Positions 26,227 to 34,417 of a stretch of 64,000 bases of DNA are shown here, in pieces. Each line of letters begins with the position of its first letter. Positions within the stretch are counted from its first letter, which is position 1. A program made the translations under genes and the position numbers. The stretch comes from Cupriavidus gilardii. GTDB lineage: Bacteria; Pseudomonadota; Gammaproteobacteria; Burkholderiales; Burkholderiaceae. Below the pieces are notes generated by a model, which searched no databases, had not been told where the DNA came from, and worked only from the letters and a program-made list of their open reading frames with translations. The stretch covers positions 62,001-126,000 of the forward strand of contig NZ_JABTYE010000002.1 in the NCBI RefSeq assembly GCF_013314895.1, given 5' to 3'.

Positions 26227-26250
26227 GGTACGGCGGGGGGCCAGCGTCGA

Positions 26251-26589
26251 TCAGTGCCAGCGGCCGTGATCGCGCCAGCGTGCCTCGCGATAGCCGTCGT
26301 GGCGGTGCCAGCCGCGGGCGTAGCCGTACGGCGGGCCGTAACGCACCGGCGCCGGGGCGAGCACCACCGGGCGCGGCGCCACGACAACGGGCGCCGGCGC
26401 GTAGGCCACCGGTGCCGGCGCATAGACCGGCGCGGGGGCATAGACAGGAGCCGGCCGGTAGACCGGCGCCGGCGCCACCACCACGCCGGGCACGCCGACG
26501 CCGATATGGATGTCCACCCCGGCATGCGCCGCGGCGCTGGCTGCCAGCATGGCACCGCCCACAGCGACCATTGCGAGAATCCGTTTCAT
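26251..26589 (-). CDS. exported PXPV-repeat protein
   Basis: 112 residues. Sec signal peptide (MKRILAMVAVGGAMLAASAA, cleavage near AHA-G), then a repeat region of PAPVYAPAPVY-type units matching the small exported PXPV repeat family common in beta- and gammaproteobacteria, and a Tyr/His/Arg-rich C terminus (GWHRHDGYREARWRDHGRWH). Probably periplasmic; the molecular role of this family is not established. ATG 26589 is preceded by an AGGGGG element. Expressed divergently from the exported protein at 26840. Confidence 0.78.
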   Translation of the reverse strand: MKRILAMVAVGGAMLAASAAAHAGVDIHIGVGVPGVVVAPAPVYRPAPVYAPAPVYAPAPVAYAPAPVVVAPRPVVLAPAPVRYGPPYGYARGWHRHDGYREARWRDHGRWH

Positions 26590-26839
26590 GGTTGTCCCCC
26601 TGAGGAACCGTTGAACATGGCCGTACTGTATGCGGCGGCGCCGTAATATTGGCCGCGGGAAGTGTTGCATTTGTGACGCTGTATTACGGTCCGGCCACCA
26701 GCCCCGGCGGTTAGCGGGGGTCGGCGCACTCTTGCAAGATCGGCAAGAAAGCTGAAAACCGTCGACGAATTCCCGGCGAGCGGAGAACAACCCGGCATTC
26801 GCATCGTCAAACTGCTATCCCCGTCACAGGAGAACATCG

Positions 26840-27322
26840 ATGAAGACACTGACTCTTGCATCCGAATCGTCCTGCCTTGGCCGCTCCAGCCGCTCCAGCC
26901 GCTCCGGCCGCTCCGACCCTCCCCGCCAGTCCCGCCGTCTTGTCCGCCTGGGCGCCGCCGCGCTCGGTGCGCTGGCATTGAGCGCGCCGGCCCTGGCGGC
27001 GGACCTGACCCCGCAGACCGCCGGCCCCTTCACCTATGTTTGCGGCGGCGTGGCCGAAGACGAGCAACAAGCGATGCGCGCGGAGGCGCGCAACTACGAT
27101 ATGGGCCTGCTGATGACCGAAGGCCCGCGCGGCGAATACCTGTCCGATGTCGATATCACGTTGTCGCGCGGGGGCAAGCAGGTCGCGAACTTCCGCTCCA
27201 CCGGGCCGCGCTGTCTGATCAAGGGTCCGAAGGGCACCTACCAGGTCACCGCGGACTATCAGGGCAACACCAAGCGCACCACCCTGAGCGCCGGTCAGCG
27301 CAACAAGCAGCTGCGCTGGTAA
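26840..27322 (+). CDS. small exported protein with unusually long signal n-region
   Basis: 160 residues. The hydrophobic signal core (LGAAALGALALSAPALAAD) does not start until about residue 37. Before it lies a basic Ser/Arg repeat segment (SSRSSRSSRSGRSD) encoded by a 9-bp repeat at about 26880-26925. The mature part of about 100 residues contains one disulfide-capable cysteine pair (YVCGG and RCLIKG) and the beta-rich sequence RGGKQVANFRSTGPRCLIKG. Probably periplasmic. Function unknown; it resembles short carboxypeptidase-regulatory-like exported proteins of Burkholderiales. A later start inside the repeat cannot be ruled out. Confidence 0.65.
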   Translation: MKTLTLASESSCLGRSSRSSRSGRSDPPRQSRRLVRLGAAALGALALSAPALAADLTPQTAGPFTYVCGGVAEDEQQAMRAEARNYDMGLLMTEGPRGEYLSDVDITLSRGGKQVANFRSTGPRCLIKGPKGTYQVTADYQGNTKRTTLSAGQRNKQLRW

Positions 27323-27343
27323 GCGCTATCCTGCGGACCGGCA

Positions 27344-27368
27344 ATCGGCGGCCGTCGCGGCCGCCGAT
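27344..27368. terminator. strong hairpin between convergent genes
   Basis: Perfect 10-bp stem ATCGGCGGCC/GGCCGCCGAT with a 5-nt loop, in the 86-bp gap between the exported protein stop (27322) and the hpnA stop (27409). No T-run on either strand, but the position suits a bidirectional transcript-end structure. Confidence 0.55.
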
Positions 27369-27408
27369 GCGCTGAAGCGCCGATCCGAGATCATCCGGCT
27401 CACGCGAA

Positions 27409-28410
27409 TCAGCGCAAGTACCCCGCTTCCCGGAACCAGTCGACTGCATCGCGCAGCCCTTCCCGATACGGCCGCGGCCGGTATTCCAGTTCGCGGCGCG
27501 CCTTGTCCGAGCTGAAGTACATGCGATAGCGCGACATCGCCAGCCCGTCGACCGTCAGCAGCGGCTCGTTGCCGCGCCGCCGCGCAATCGCTTCGGACAG
27601 ATGCGCGAACGGAATCAGCGGCCAGCGCGGCAGCGGCACCAGCGGACCGCGGCGTCCGGTCAGCTCGGCGATGTCGCGCAGCATCTGCCGCAGCGGCACG
27701 TCCTCGCCGCCGAGAATGTAGCGTTCGCCGATGCGCCCGCGCTCCAGCGCGAGCCAATGCCCCTCGGCGACATCGTCCACATGCGCGAGATTGAGGCCGG
27801 TATCGACAAAGGCCGGAATGCGCCCGCTGGCCGCTTCGACGATCACGCGGCCGGTCGGCGTGGGGCGGATGTCGCGCGGCCCGATCGGCGTGGAGGGATT
27901 GACGATCACGGCCGGCAAGCCCGCCGCGACCTCGCGTTCGACCGCGCGTTCGGCCAGCACCTTGCTGCGCTTGTAGGCGCCGATCGCCTGCTGCGGCGAC
28001 AGCGTGGCGGTCTCAGTGACCGGCGCGGTCGCACCCTGCACACGCAGCGTGGCGACGCTGCTGGTATAGACGACCTTCTCGACGCCGCAGCGCCGGGCCG
28101 CGCCCATCATCGTCTCGGCGCCGACCACATTGGTGCGGACGATCGCCTCGGGCTCGGGCGCCCACAGCCGGTAGTCCGCCGCGACATGGAACAGATAGCG
28201 GACGCCGCGCATGGCGCGCTCGACCGACTTCGGATCGCACATGTCGCCTTCGACGATGCGCACCGGCAGACCTTCGAGATTGCCGCGCCGGCTGCCCGCG
28301 CGAACCAGCACGCGCACGCGCCAGCCGCGTGCGAGGCCTTGCCGCGCCACCGCCGAGCCGAGAAACCCCGATGCCCCGGTGACCAGAACGTCATCGTCGA
28401 TGCTCTCCAT
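27409..28410 (-). CDS. hpnA: hopanoid-associated NAD-dependent sugar epimerase HpnA
   Basis: 333-residue extended short-chain dehydrogenase/epimerase. The nucleotide-binding TGASGFLGSAV lies at about 9-19 and the catalytic YKRSK (Tyr-x3-Lys) near 152. HpnA is a marker of hopanoid gene clusters; its precise reaction in side-chain sugar supply is not settled. Divergent from ispH-hpnH-I-J-K-L. Start choice: three in-frame ATGs occur at 28434, 28422 and 28410 within a 12-bp repeated segment; 28410 has the best Shine-Dalgarno (GGAGAG, 5 nt). Divergent gap 28411-28650 contains a TATAGT -10-like box near 28494 for the plus-strand operon. Confidence 0.88.
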   Translation of the reverse strand: MESIDDDVLVTGASGFLGSAVARQGLARGWRVRVLVRAGSRRGNLEGLPVRIVEGDMCDPKSVERAMRGVRYLFHVAADYRLWAPEPEAIVRTNVVGAETMMGAARRCGVEKVVYTSSVATLRVQGATAPVTETATLSPQQAIGAYKRSKVLAERAVEREVAAGLPAVIVNPSTPIGPRDIRPTPTGRVIVEAASGRIPAFVDTGLNLAHVDDVAEGHWLALERGRIGERYILGGEDVPLRQMLRDIAELTGRRGPLVPLPRWPLIPFAHLSEAIARRRGNEPLLTVDGLAMSRYRMYFSSDKARRELEYRPRPYREGLRDAVDWFREAGYLR

Positions 28411-28650
28411 CGGGCTCTCCATGGTCCTGTCCATCGTCTCGTCGAACTCGCCGGGCGCGCCGGACCCGCCGGGCAAAGGCGCTGGCGCGGGTATATAGTA
28501 ACCACCGTGCGACGGGAAGCGCTTCCCGCACACCGGACAAGGCGGCTGCCTCAAGGCGGTTTGCCGACAACGCTGCGTCGATGACGCTGCATCGATGGCT
28601 CTGTGCCGATGCCGCCGTATCGACGGTGTATTGCCAGGGGGAACGTCTCC

Positions 28651-29586
28651 ATGCGGGTGATTCTGGCTCAGCCGCGCGGCTTCTGCGCGGGCGTGGTACG
28701 GGCGATCGAGATCGTCGATCGCGCGCTCGTCAAGCACGGCGCGCCGGTCTACGTGCGGCACGAGATCGTCCACAACCGGCATGTCGTCGACACCCTGCGC
28801 GACAAGGGCGCGCGTTTCGTCGAAGAGCTCGACGAGGTGCCGGCCGACGCGGTGACGATCTTCAGCGCGCACGGCGTCGCGCGCAGCGTCGAGCAGGAAG
28901 CCAGGGCACGCCAGCTGCATGCGATCGACGCGACCTGCCCGCTGGTCATCAAGGTCCATAACCAGGGCCGGCAATATGCGGCCAGCGGCCGCATCGTCAT
29001 CCTGATCGGCCACGCCGGCCATCCCGAGGTGGTAGGCACGATGGGCCAGATCCCCGGCCGGGTCATCCTGGTGCAGAACGAGTCGGAGGTTGCGCAGCTG
29101 GATCTGGCGGCCGATACGCCGGTCGCCTATGTCACGCAGACCACGCTGAGCGTCGACGATACGCGCGGCATCATCGCGGCGCTGGAACGGCGCTTCCCCG
29201 ATCTGGTCGGACCCGATACGCGCGACATCTGCTATGCCACGCAGAATCGCCAGAGCGCGGTGCGCGAACTCGCCACGCAGGTCGACGTGCTGCTGGTGAT
29301 CGGCGCGCCCAACAGTTCGAACTCCAACCGTCTGCGCGAGATCGGCACCGAGAGCGGCGTGCCGTCCTATCTGATCGCCGACGGCAGCGAGCTCGACCCG
29401 GCCTGGGTGCGCGATGCCGCGGTCGTCGGCATCACCGCCGGGGCGTCGGCGCCGGAAGCGATGGTCGAGGACGTGCTGGCCGCGCTGCGCCGGCTGGGGC
29501 CCGTCGAAGTCAGCACCATGAGCGGCCGCGAAGAACACGCGCAGTTCCGGCTGCCCGCGGAACTGGCCGACGTCACCGTGGCCTGA
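28651..29586 (+). CDS. ispH: 4-hydroxy-3-methylbut-2-enyl diphosphate reductase, hopanoid-cluster copy
   Basis: Last enzyme of the MEP isoprenoid pathway: reduces HMBPP to IPP and DMAPP with an Fe-S cluster. 311 residues, full length. The three cluster cysteines are Cys12 (PRGFCAGV), Cys96 (DATCPLV) and Cys194 (DICYATQ); the TQTTLS and NSSNSNRL substrate motifs are intact. It heads the hpn operon, and in Burkholderia such a cluster-linked copy exists besides the housekeeping ispH near lspA; so it is probably a paralogue raising isoprenoid flux for hopanoids. Start ATG 28651 is chosen because [14 protein letters not shown] is the usual N terminus; no strong Shine-Dalgarno immediately precedes it. 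Confidence 0.94.
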   Translation: MRVILAQPRGFCAGVVRAIEIVDRALVKHGAPVYVRHEIVHNRHVVDTLRDKGARFVEELDEVPADAVTIFSAHGVARSVEQEARARQLHAIDATCPLVIKVHNQGRQYAASGRIVILIGHAGHPEVVGTMGQIPGRVILVQNESEVAQLDLAADTPVAYVTQTTLSVDDTRGIIAALERRFPDLVGPDTRDICYATQNRQSAVRELATQVDVLLVIGAPNSSNSNRLREIGTESGVPSYLIADGSELDPAWVRDAAVVGITAGASAPEAMVEDVLAALRRLGPVEVSTMSGREEHAQFRLPAELADVTVA

Positions 29587-29652
29587 AACCGCCGGGCGAA
29601 GCAAGATCGCGCCCCGGCGTTCATCCACCCACATCGAAGGAGGAAGCGCGCC

Positions 29653-30831
29653 TTGGCCATTCCCCTGCTCCAGGTCGTCCGCGTGGGCGCCTATGTGGTC
29701 CGCCAGCGGCTGGCCGGCCGCCAGCGCTATCCGCTGGCGCTGATGCTCGAGCCGCTGTTTCGCTGCAATCTGGCCTGCGCCGGCTGCGGCAAGATCGACT
29801 ATCCGGAACCCATTCTGAACCAGCGCCTGTCGGTCGACGAATGCCTGGCGGCGGTCGACGAATGCGGGGCGCCGGTGGTGTCGATCGCCGGCGGCGAGCC
29901 GCTGCTGCACAAGGAGATGCCGGCCATCGTCGAAGGCATCGTCGCGCGCCGCAAGTTCGTCTACCTGTGCACCAACGCGCTGCTGATGGAGAAGAAGCTC
30001 GACGCCTACCGGCCCAGCCCCTACTTCGTCTGGTCGGTGCATCTGGACGGCGACCCCGAGATGCACGACCGCGCGGTCTGCCAGCCCGGCGTCTACGAGC
30101 GTGCGGTCGCCGCGATTCGCGCCGCCAAGCAGCGCGGCTTTCGCGTCAACATCAACTGCACGCTGTTCAACGATGCCGATCCCGAGCGGGTGGCCCGTTT
30201 CTTCGACTCGGTCAAGGCGATGGGCGTGGACGGCATCACCGTCTCGCCTGGCTATGCCTACGAGCGCGCGCCCGATCAGCAGCATTTCCTGCACCGCGGC
30301 AAGATCCGTCAGCTGTTCCGCGACATCCTGGCGCGTGGCCGACGCGGCCGGCAATGGGCCTTCAGCCAGTCGACGCTGTTCCTCGATTTCCTCGCCGGCA
30401 ACCAGACCTACCGCTGCACGCCCTGGGGCAATCCGGCGCGCACCGTGTTCGGCTGGCAGCGTCCTTGCTATCTGCTCGGCGAAGGCTACGCCGCGACGTT
30501 TCGCGAGCTGATGGAGGACACCGACTGGGACGCCTATGGCACCGGCAACTACGAGAAATGCGCCAACTGCATGGTCCACAGCGGCTATGAGGCCACCGCG
30601 GTGGCCGATACCGTAGCCCATCCGCTGAAGGCGATGCGCGTCGCACTGCGCGGCGTGCGCACCGACGGGCCGATGGCGCCCGACATTGCGCTGGACCGAC
30701 AGCGGCCGGCCGAGTACGTGTTCTCGCGTCATGTCGAGATCAAGCTCGAGCAGATCCGCCGCCAGGCCGCCGACCCGGCCGGTTCCACCCATGCCTCGAA
30801 GCCGGACCGGCAGGCCACGGCGCTGCATTGA
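29653..30831 (+). CDS. hpnH: adenosyl-hopene synthase HpnH (radical SAM)
   Basis: Attaches the 5'-deoxyadenosyl radical to diploptene, giving adenosylhopane, the first side-chain step of bacteriohopanepolyol synthesis. 392 residues. Radical SAM cluster CNLACAGC (Cys38, 42, 45), SAM-binding SIAGGEPLLHKEM near 77, and a C-terminal auxiliary region with FGWQRPCYLLGEGYA and NYEKCANCMVHSGYE conserved in HpnH. The start is TTG 29653 preceded by AGGAGGAAG, a strong Shine-Dalgarno compensating for the weak codon. Second gene of the operon, 66 bp after ispH; its stop abuts hpnI. Confidence 0.94.
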   Translation: MAIPLLQVVRVGAYVVRQRLAGRQRYPLALMLEPLFRCNLACAGCGKIDYPEPILNQRLSVDECLAAVDECGAPVVSIAGGEPLLHKEMPAIVEGIVARRKFVYLCTNALLMEKKLDAYRPSPYFVWSVHLDGDPEMHDRAVCQPGVYERAVAAIRAAKQRGFRVNINCTLFNDADPERVARFFDSVKAMGVDGITVSPGYAYERAPDQQHFLHRGKIRQLFRDILARGRRGRQWAFSQSTLFLDFLAGNQTYRCTPWGNPARTVFGWQRPCYLLGEGYAATFRELMEDTDWDAYGTGNYEKCANCMVHSGYEATAVADTVAHPLKAMRVALRGVRTDGPMAPDIALDRQRPAEYVFSRHVEIKLEQIRRQAADPAGSTHASKPDRQATALH

Positions 30832-32073
30832 ATGCGCATGGACTGGGCGAGACTGGCCGGCGGCATCCTGACCGTGCTGGCATCGGGCTATGCGGTGGCG
30901 GCCTGGTGGGCCAGCCGCCGTCCCCTGCCCGCGCCATCGGTAGATAGCGATGACGGCCTCGCGCCGGCGACCGTGCTCAAGCCGCTGTGCGGCGACGAGC
31001 CGCGGCTGTATCGCAATCTGGCCAGCTTCTGCCGGCAGCGCCATCCCTGCTTCCAGCTGGTGTTCGGCGTGTGGGCGCCGGACGATGCCGCGCTGGCGGT
31101 GGTCCAGCGATTGCAGCGGGCATTCCCCGATTGCGATATCGCCGTGGCGGTCGGCGCGCATCAGCGCGCGCCGGCCCTCTCGGACGTCGCGACGGTCAAT
31201 CCGAAGGTCGCCAATCTGCAGGCCATGCTGCCGCTGGCGCGCCACGATCGGCTGGTGATCGCGGACAGCGATATCGCGGTGCGTGCCGACTATCTGCGGC
31301 GCGTCACCGCCCCGCTGGCCGACCCGCGCGTGGGCATCGTGACCTGCCTGTATCGCGGCCGGCCGTTGCGTGGACGGTCGTTCGGTGGCCCGTCATGGCA
31401 TGACACCTGGGCGCGGCTGGGTGCGCAGTTCATCGACGACTGGTTCGCTGCTGCAGTGCGTGTCGCGCATGCGGGTGGCGGCCAGCGCTTCGGTTTCGGC
31501 GCCACCATTGCGTTGCGGCGCGAGGTGCTGCTGCGGATCGGCGGCTTCGCGGCGGTGGCGGACCGGCTCGCCGACGACTACTGGCTCGGCGAGCTGACCC
31601 GCCGGCAAGGGTTGCGCACCGTGCTGTCCGACGTCGAGGTCAGCACCGATATCGCCGAGACCACACCGCGCTCGCTGTGGCTGCACGAACTGCGCTGGCT
31701 GCGCACGCTGCGCGTGCTCGATCCCGCCGGCTTCGCGCTGATCTTCCTGACCTTCACCTGGCCGATGCTGGCCCTCGGCCTGCTGCTGGCGTCCTCCCGC
31801 GCAATCGCGCTGCTGGCCGTGGTCGGCGCGCTGGCCCGGTCGCTGCGTTGCCGCGATGCGGGCGCGGCGCTGCGCGCGCCCTTGCGCGATACGCTGCTGC
31901 TGCTCGAATGGATGGTGGCGATGGCGGGCCGCCAGGTACGCTGGCGCGGCACGCGCCTTGCCATCGAATGGACGCGCGATGGGATGGCGAGCGCCGCGGC
32001 TCGCGCAGACAGGCCACGCCCGCACGATCGCGTCGATAGGCAGTCCCCTTCCGTATCCCGGAGGCCCCGATGA
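30832..32073 (+). CDS. hpnI: hopanoid glycosyltransferase HpnI
   Basis: Family 2 glycosyltransferase, membrane anchored, that adds N-acetylglucosamine to bacteriohopanetetrol (established for HpnI). 413 residues: N-terminal span (about 8-25), GT2 domain with TVLKPLCGDEPRLYRNL near 45, ADSDIAV (DxD-type metal site) near 145 and the GFGATIALRR acceptor region near 222, then two or three C-terminal hydrophobic segments (about 300-340). The ATG directly follows the hpnH stop without a gap, and its own end overlaps hpnJ by 4 nt. Confidence 0.92.
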   Translation: MRMDWARLAGGILTVLASGYAVAAWWASRRPLPAPSVDSDDGLAPATVLKPLCGDEPRLYRNLASFCRQRHPCFQLVFGVWAPDDAALAVVQRLQRAFPDCDIAVAVGAHQRAPALSDVATVNPKVANLQAMLPLARHDRLVIADSDIAVRADYLRRVTAPLADPRVGIVTCLYRGRPLRGRSFGGPSWHDTWARLGAQFIDDWFAAAVRVAHAGGGQRFGFGATIALRREVLLRIGGFAAVADRLADDYWLGELTRRQGLRTVLSDVEVSTDIAETTPRSLWLHELRWLRTLRVLDPAGFALIFLTFTWPMLALGLLLASSRAIALLAVVGALARSLRCRDAGAALRAPLRDTLLLLEWMVAMAGRQVRWRGTRLAIEWTRDGMASAAARADRPRPHDRVDRQSPSVSRRPR

Positions 32074-33491
32074 AGACCCTGTTCCTGCAAGCCCCGTCCT
32101 TCGACGGCTTCGATGGCGGCGCCGGCTCGCGCTATCAGGCCAGGCGCGAGATCCGCTCGTTCTGGTATCCGACCTGGCTCGCGCAGCCGGCGGCGCTGGT
32201 GCCGGACAGCCGCCTGCTCGATGCGCCGGCCGACGGCTTGAGCCTCGAGCAGACGCTGGCCATCGCCAGCGAATATCAGCTGGTCATCGTGCATACCAGC
32301 ACGCCGTCGTTCCCGGCCGACGTGCGCTTCGCGCAGGCGCTGAAGGGGCGCTATCCGGCCATCCGGATCGGCATGGTCGGCGCCAAGGCCGCGGTCGATC
32401 CCGGCGGCACGCTGGCCGCCAGCGAGGCGATCGACTTCGTCTGCCGCGAGGAGTTCGACTACACCTGCCGCGACGTCGCCGCCGGCATGCCGCTCGCGCA
32501 GATCGCGGGGCTCAGCTACCGTCAGCCCGACGGCACCATCGAACACAACCCGCCGCGGCCGATGATCGAGAACATGGACGCGCTGCCGTTCGTCTCACCG
32601 ATCTACCGGCGCGACCTGAACCTGCGCAACTACTTCATCGGCTATCTGCTGCACCCGTACGTATCGATCTACACCGGCCGCGGCTGCCGCTCGCGCTGCA
32701 CGTTCTGTCTGTGGCCGCAAACGGTCGGCGGGCACCGCTACCGCGTCCGCTCGCCGGAGAACGTGCTGGCCGAAGTCGAATGGATCCAGCGCAATATGCC
32801 CGAGGTGCGCGAGATCATGTTCGACGACGACACCTTCACCGACTTCAAGCCGCGCGTGGAAGAGATCGCGCGCGGGCTCGGCAAGTTGGGCGTGACGTGG
32901 TCGTGCAATGCCAAGGCCAACGTGCCCTACAGCACGCTGAAGATCATGAAGGACAACGGCCTGCGCCTGCTGCTGGTCGGCTACGAGTCCGGCGACGATC
33001 AGATCCTGCTGAACATCAGGAAAGGCTTGCGCACCGATATCGCGCGGCGCTTCACCGAGGACTGCCGCAAGCTCGGCATCACGATCCACGGCACCTTCAT
33101 CCTCGGTCTGCCGGGCGAAACGCGCGACACCATCGAGAAGACGATCGCCTTTGCGCAGGAGATCAATCCGCATACGATCCAGGTCTCGCTGGCCGCGCCC
33201 TACCCCGGCACCGCGCTGTACCGGCAGGCGCTCGACAACGGCTGGCTCGCCGACGACAAGGTGATCCCGCTGGTCAACGACCGCGGCGTGCAGCTGGCGG
33301 CGATCAGCTATCCGCATCTGTCGCGCGACGAGATCTATCACGGCGTCGAGACCTTCTACCGCCGCTTCTATTTCCGGCCGTCCAAGATCTGGGAGATCAC
33401 CCGCGAGATGATGGGCAGCTGGGAAATGACGCGGCGCCGGCTGCGCGAGGGCGTCGAGTTCTTCCGCTTCCTGCATACCCACGAGGCCTGA
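32070..33491 (+). CDS. hpnJ: hopanoid radical SAM protein HpnJ
   Basis: B12-binding-type radical SAM enzyme needed to convert the sugar-linked side chain into the cyclitol ether head group of composite hopanoids. 473 residues: N-terminal cobalamin-like Rossmann domain (about 1-190), radical SAM cluster GRGCRSRCTFCLWPQ (Cys206, 210, 213), then the partial TIM barrel with LLLVGYESGDDQIL and HGTFILGLPGETRDT. It overlaps hpnI by 4 nt (ATGA) and its TGA shares the base A33491 with the presumed start of hpnK, so translation through the block is tightly coupled. Confidence 0.93.
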   Translation: MKTLFLQAPSFDGFDGGAGSRYQARREIRSFWYPTWLAQPAALVPDSRLLDAPADGLSLEQTLAIASEYQLVIVHTSTPSFPADVRFAQALKGRYPAIRIGMVGAKAAVDPGGTLAASEAIDFVCREEFDYTCRDVAAGMPLAQIAGLSYRQPDGTIEHNPPRPMIENMDALPFVSPIYRRDLNLRNYFIGYLLHPYVSIYTGRGCRSRCTFCLWPQTVGGHRYRVRSPENVLAEVEWIQRNMPEVREIMFDDDTFTDFKPRVEEIARGLGKLGVTWSCNAKANVPYSTLKIMKDNGLRLLLVGYESGDDQILLNIRKGLRTDIARRFTEDCRKLGITIHGTFILGLPGETRDTIEKTIAFAQEINPHTIQVSLAAPYPGTALYRQALDNGWLADDKVIPLVNDRGVQLAAISYPHLSRDEIYHGVETFYRRFYFRPSKIWEITREMMGSWEMTRRRLREGVEFFRFLHTHEA

Positions 33492-34417
33492 TTCTGCCGA
33501 TCCCGACGACCTCGACCGCAAGGACAGCGACGGCTGCGGCGATCGCGCCGCGCCCCTCGCCGCGCGCGCTGATCGTAACCGCCGACGACTTCGGCCTGCA
33601 TCCGGCCGTCAACGAGGCGGTCGAGCTGGCGCATCGGCACGGCGTGCTCGACGCCGCCAGCCTGATGGTCGGCGCACCGGCCGCGGCCGATGCGGTATCG
33701 CGCGCGCACCGGCTGCCGCGGCTGCGCGTCGGCCTGCATCTGGTGCTGGCCGATGGACCGTCGGTGCTGCCGCCGGGCGCGATCCCGGACCTGGTCGACG
33801 CCGAAGGGCGCTTCGGCTCGGCGATGGCGCGCGACGGACTGCGCTTCTTCCTGTTCGATGCGGTGCGCCGGCAGCTCGCCGCGGAGATTCGCGCGCAGTT
33901 CGCCGCCTTCGCCGCGACCGGCCTGGCGCTCGATCACGTCAATACGCACAAGCATTTCCATCTGCATCCGACCGTGCTGTCCCTGATCCTGGCCATCGGC
34001 CGCGACTATGGCCTGCGCGCGATGCGGCTGCCGCGCGAAGCGGGCGCGCCGTGGTGGCTGCGCCCGTGGCTGGCGCTGCTGCGCCGGCGCCTCGATGCCG
34101 CCGGCATCGCGCACAACGACTATGTGATCGGCATCGCCCGCAGCGGCGCGATGGACGAACAGACCGTGCTGGCCGCCTTGCGGACGCTGCCGCCCGGGGT
34201 CGGCGAGCTCTATCTGCATCCGGCCACGGTGTCCGGCGAACGCATCTCGCCATCGATGCGCGGCTACCGCCATGCCGACGAGCTGGCCGCGCTGCTGTCG
34301 CCGCGCGTGCGCACCTCACTGGAGCGGGTCGCGCCGCGTCGCGGCGGCTTTGCCGATCAGCTGCGGGCACCGGCCCCAGGTCATGGTCCCTGCGCCTCGC
34401 CGGGGTGGCGGCGATGA
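33491..34417 (+). CDS. hpnK: hopanoid deacetylase HpnK, with apparent non-canonical start
   Basis: YdjC/ChbG-type deacetylase that removes the acetyl group from the GlcNAc added by HpnI. The metal-site motif TADDFG and the later DHVNTHKHFHLHP motif (His ligands) are intact. About 308 residues; the C terminus overlaps hpnL by 4 nt. Problem: no ATG, GTG or TTG exists in frame between the hpnJ stop and the conserved TADDFG motif. The best options are ATT 33491 (TGATT overlap with the hpnJ stop, GAGG at 33483-33486) or CTG 33488/33494. Automatic callers restricted to ATG/GTG/TTG would place the start inside the fold and lose the Asp-Asp ligands. A one-base sequence error (TGATG to TGATT) is the other explanation. 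Confidence 0.85.
   Translation: MLPIPTTSTARTATAAAIAPRPSPRALIVTADDFGLHPAVNEAVELAHRHGVLDAASLMVGAPAAADAVSRAHRLPRLRVGLHLVLADGPSVLPPGAIPDLVDAEGRFGSAMARDGLRFFLFDAVRRQLAAEIRAQFAAFAATGLALDHVNTHKHFHLHPTVLSLILAIGRDYGLRAMRLPREAGAPWWLRPWLALLRRRLDAAGIAHNDYVIGIARSGAMDEQTVLAALRTLPPGVGELYLHPATVSGERISPSMRGYRHADELAALLSPRVRTSLERVAPRRGGFADQLRAPAPGHGPCASPGWRR

Noticed and set aside
30940-30952. Extra TetR half-site GGTAGATAG
   Set aside because: Single half-site inside hpnI coding sequence without the partner arm.
28411-31245. Open frame extending hpnA upstream to 1278 codons
   Set aside because: It runs antisense through ispH, hpnH and hpnI; only the last 333 residues resemble a protein family.
31856-33490. 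Open frame giving an 853-residue HpnK
   Set aside because: The upstream part is the wrong frame of hpnI and hpnJ; the HpnK domain begins near 33491.
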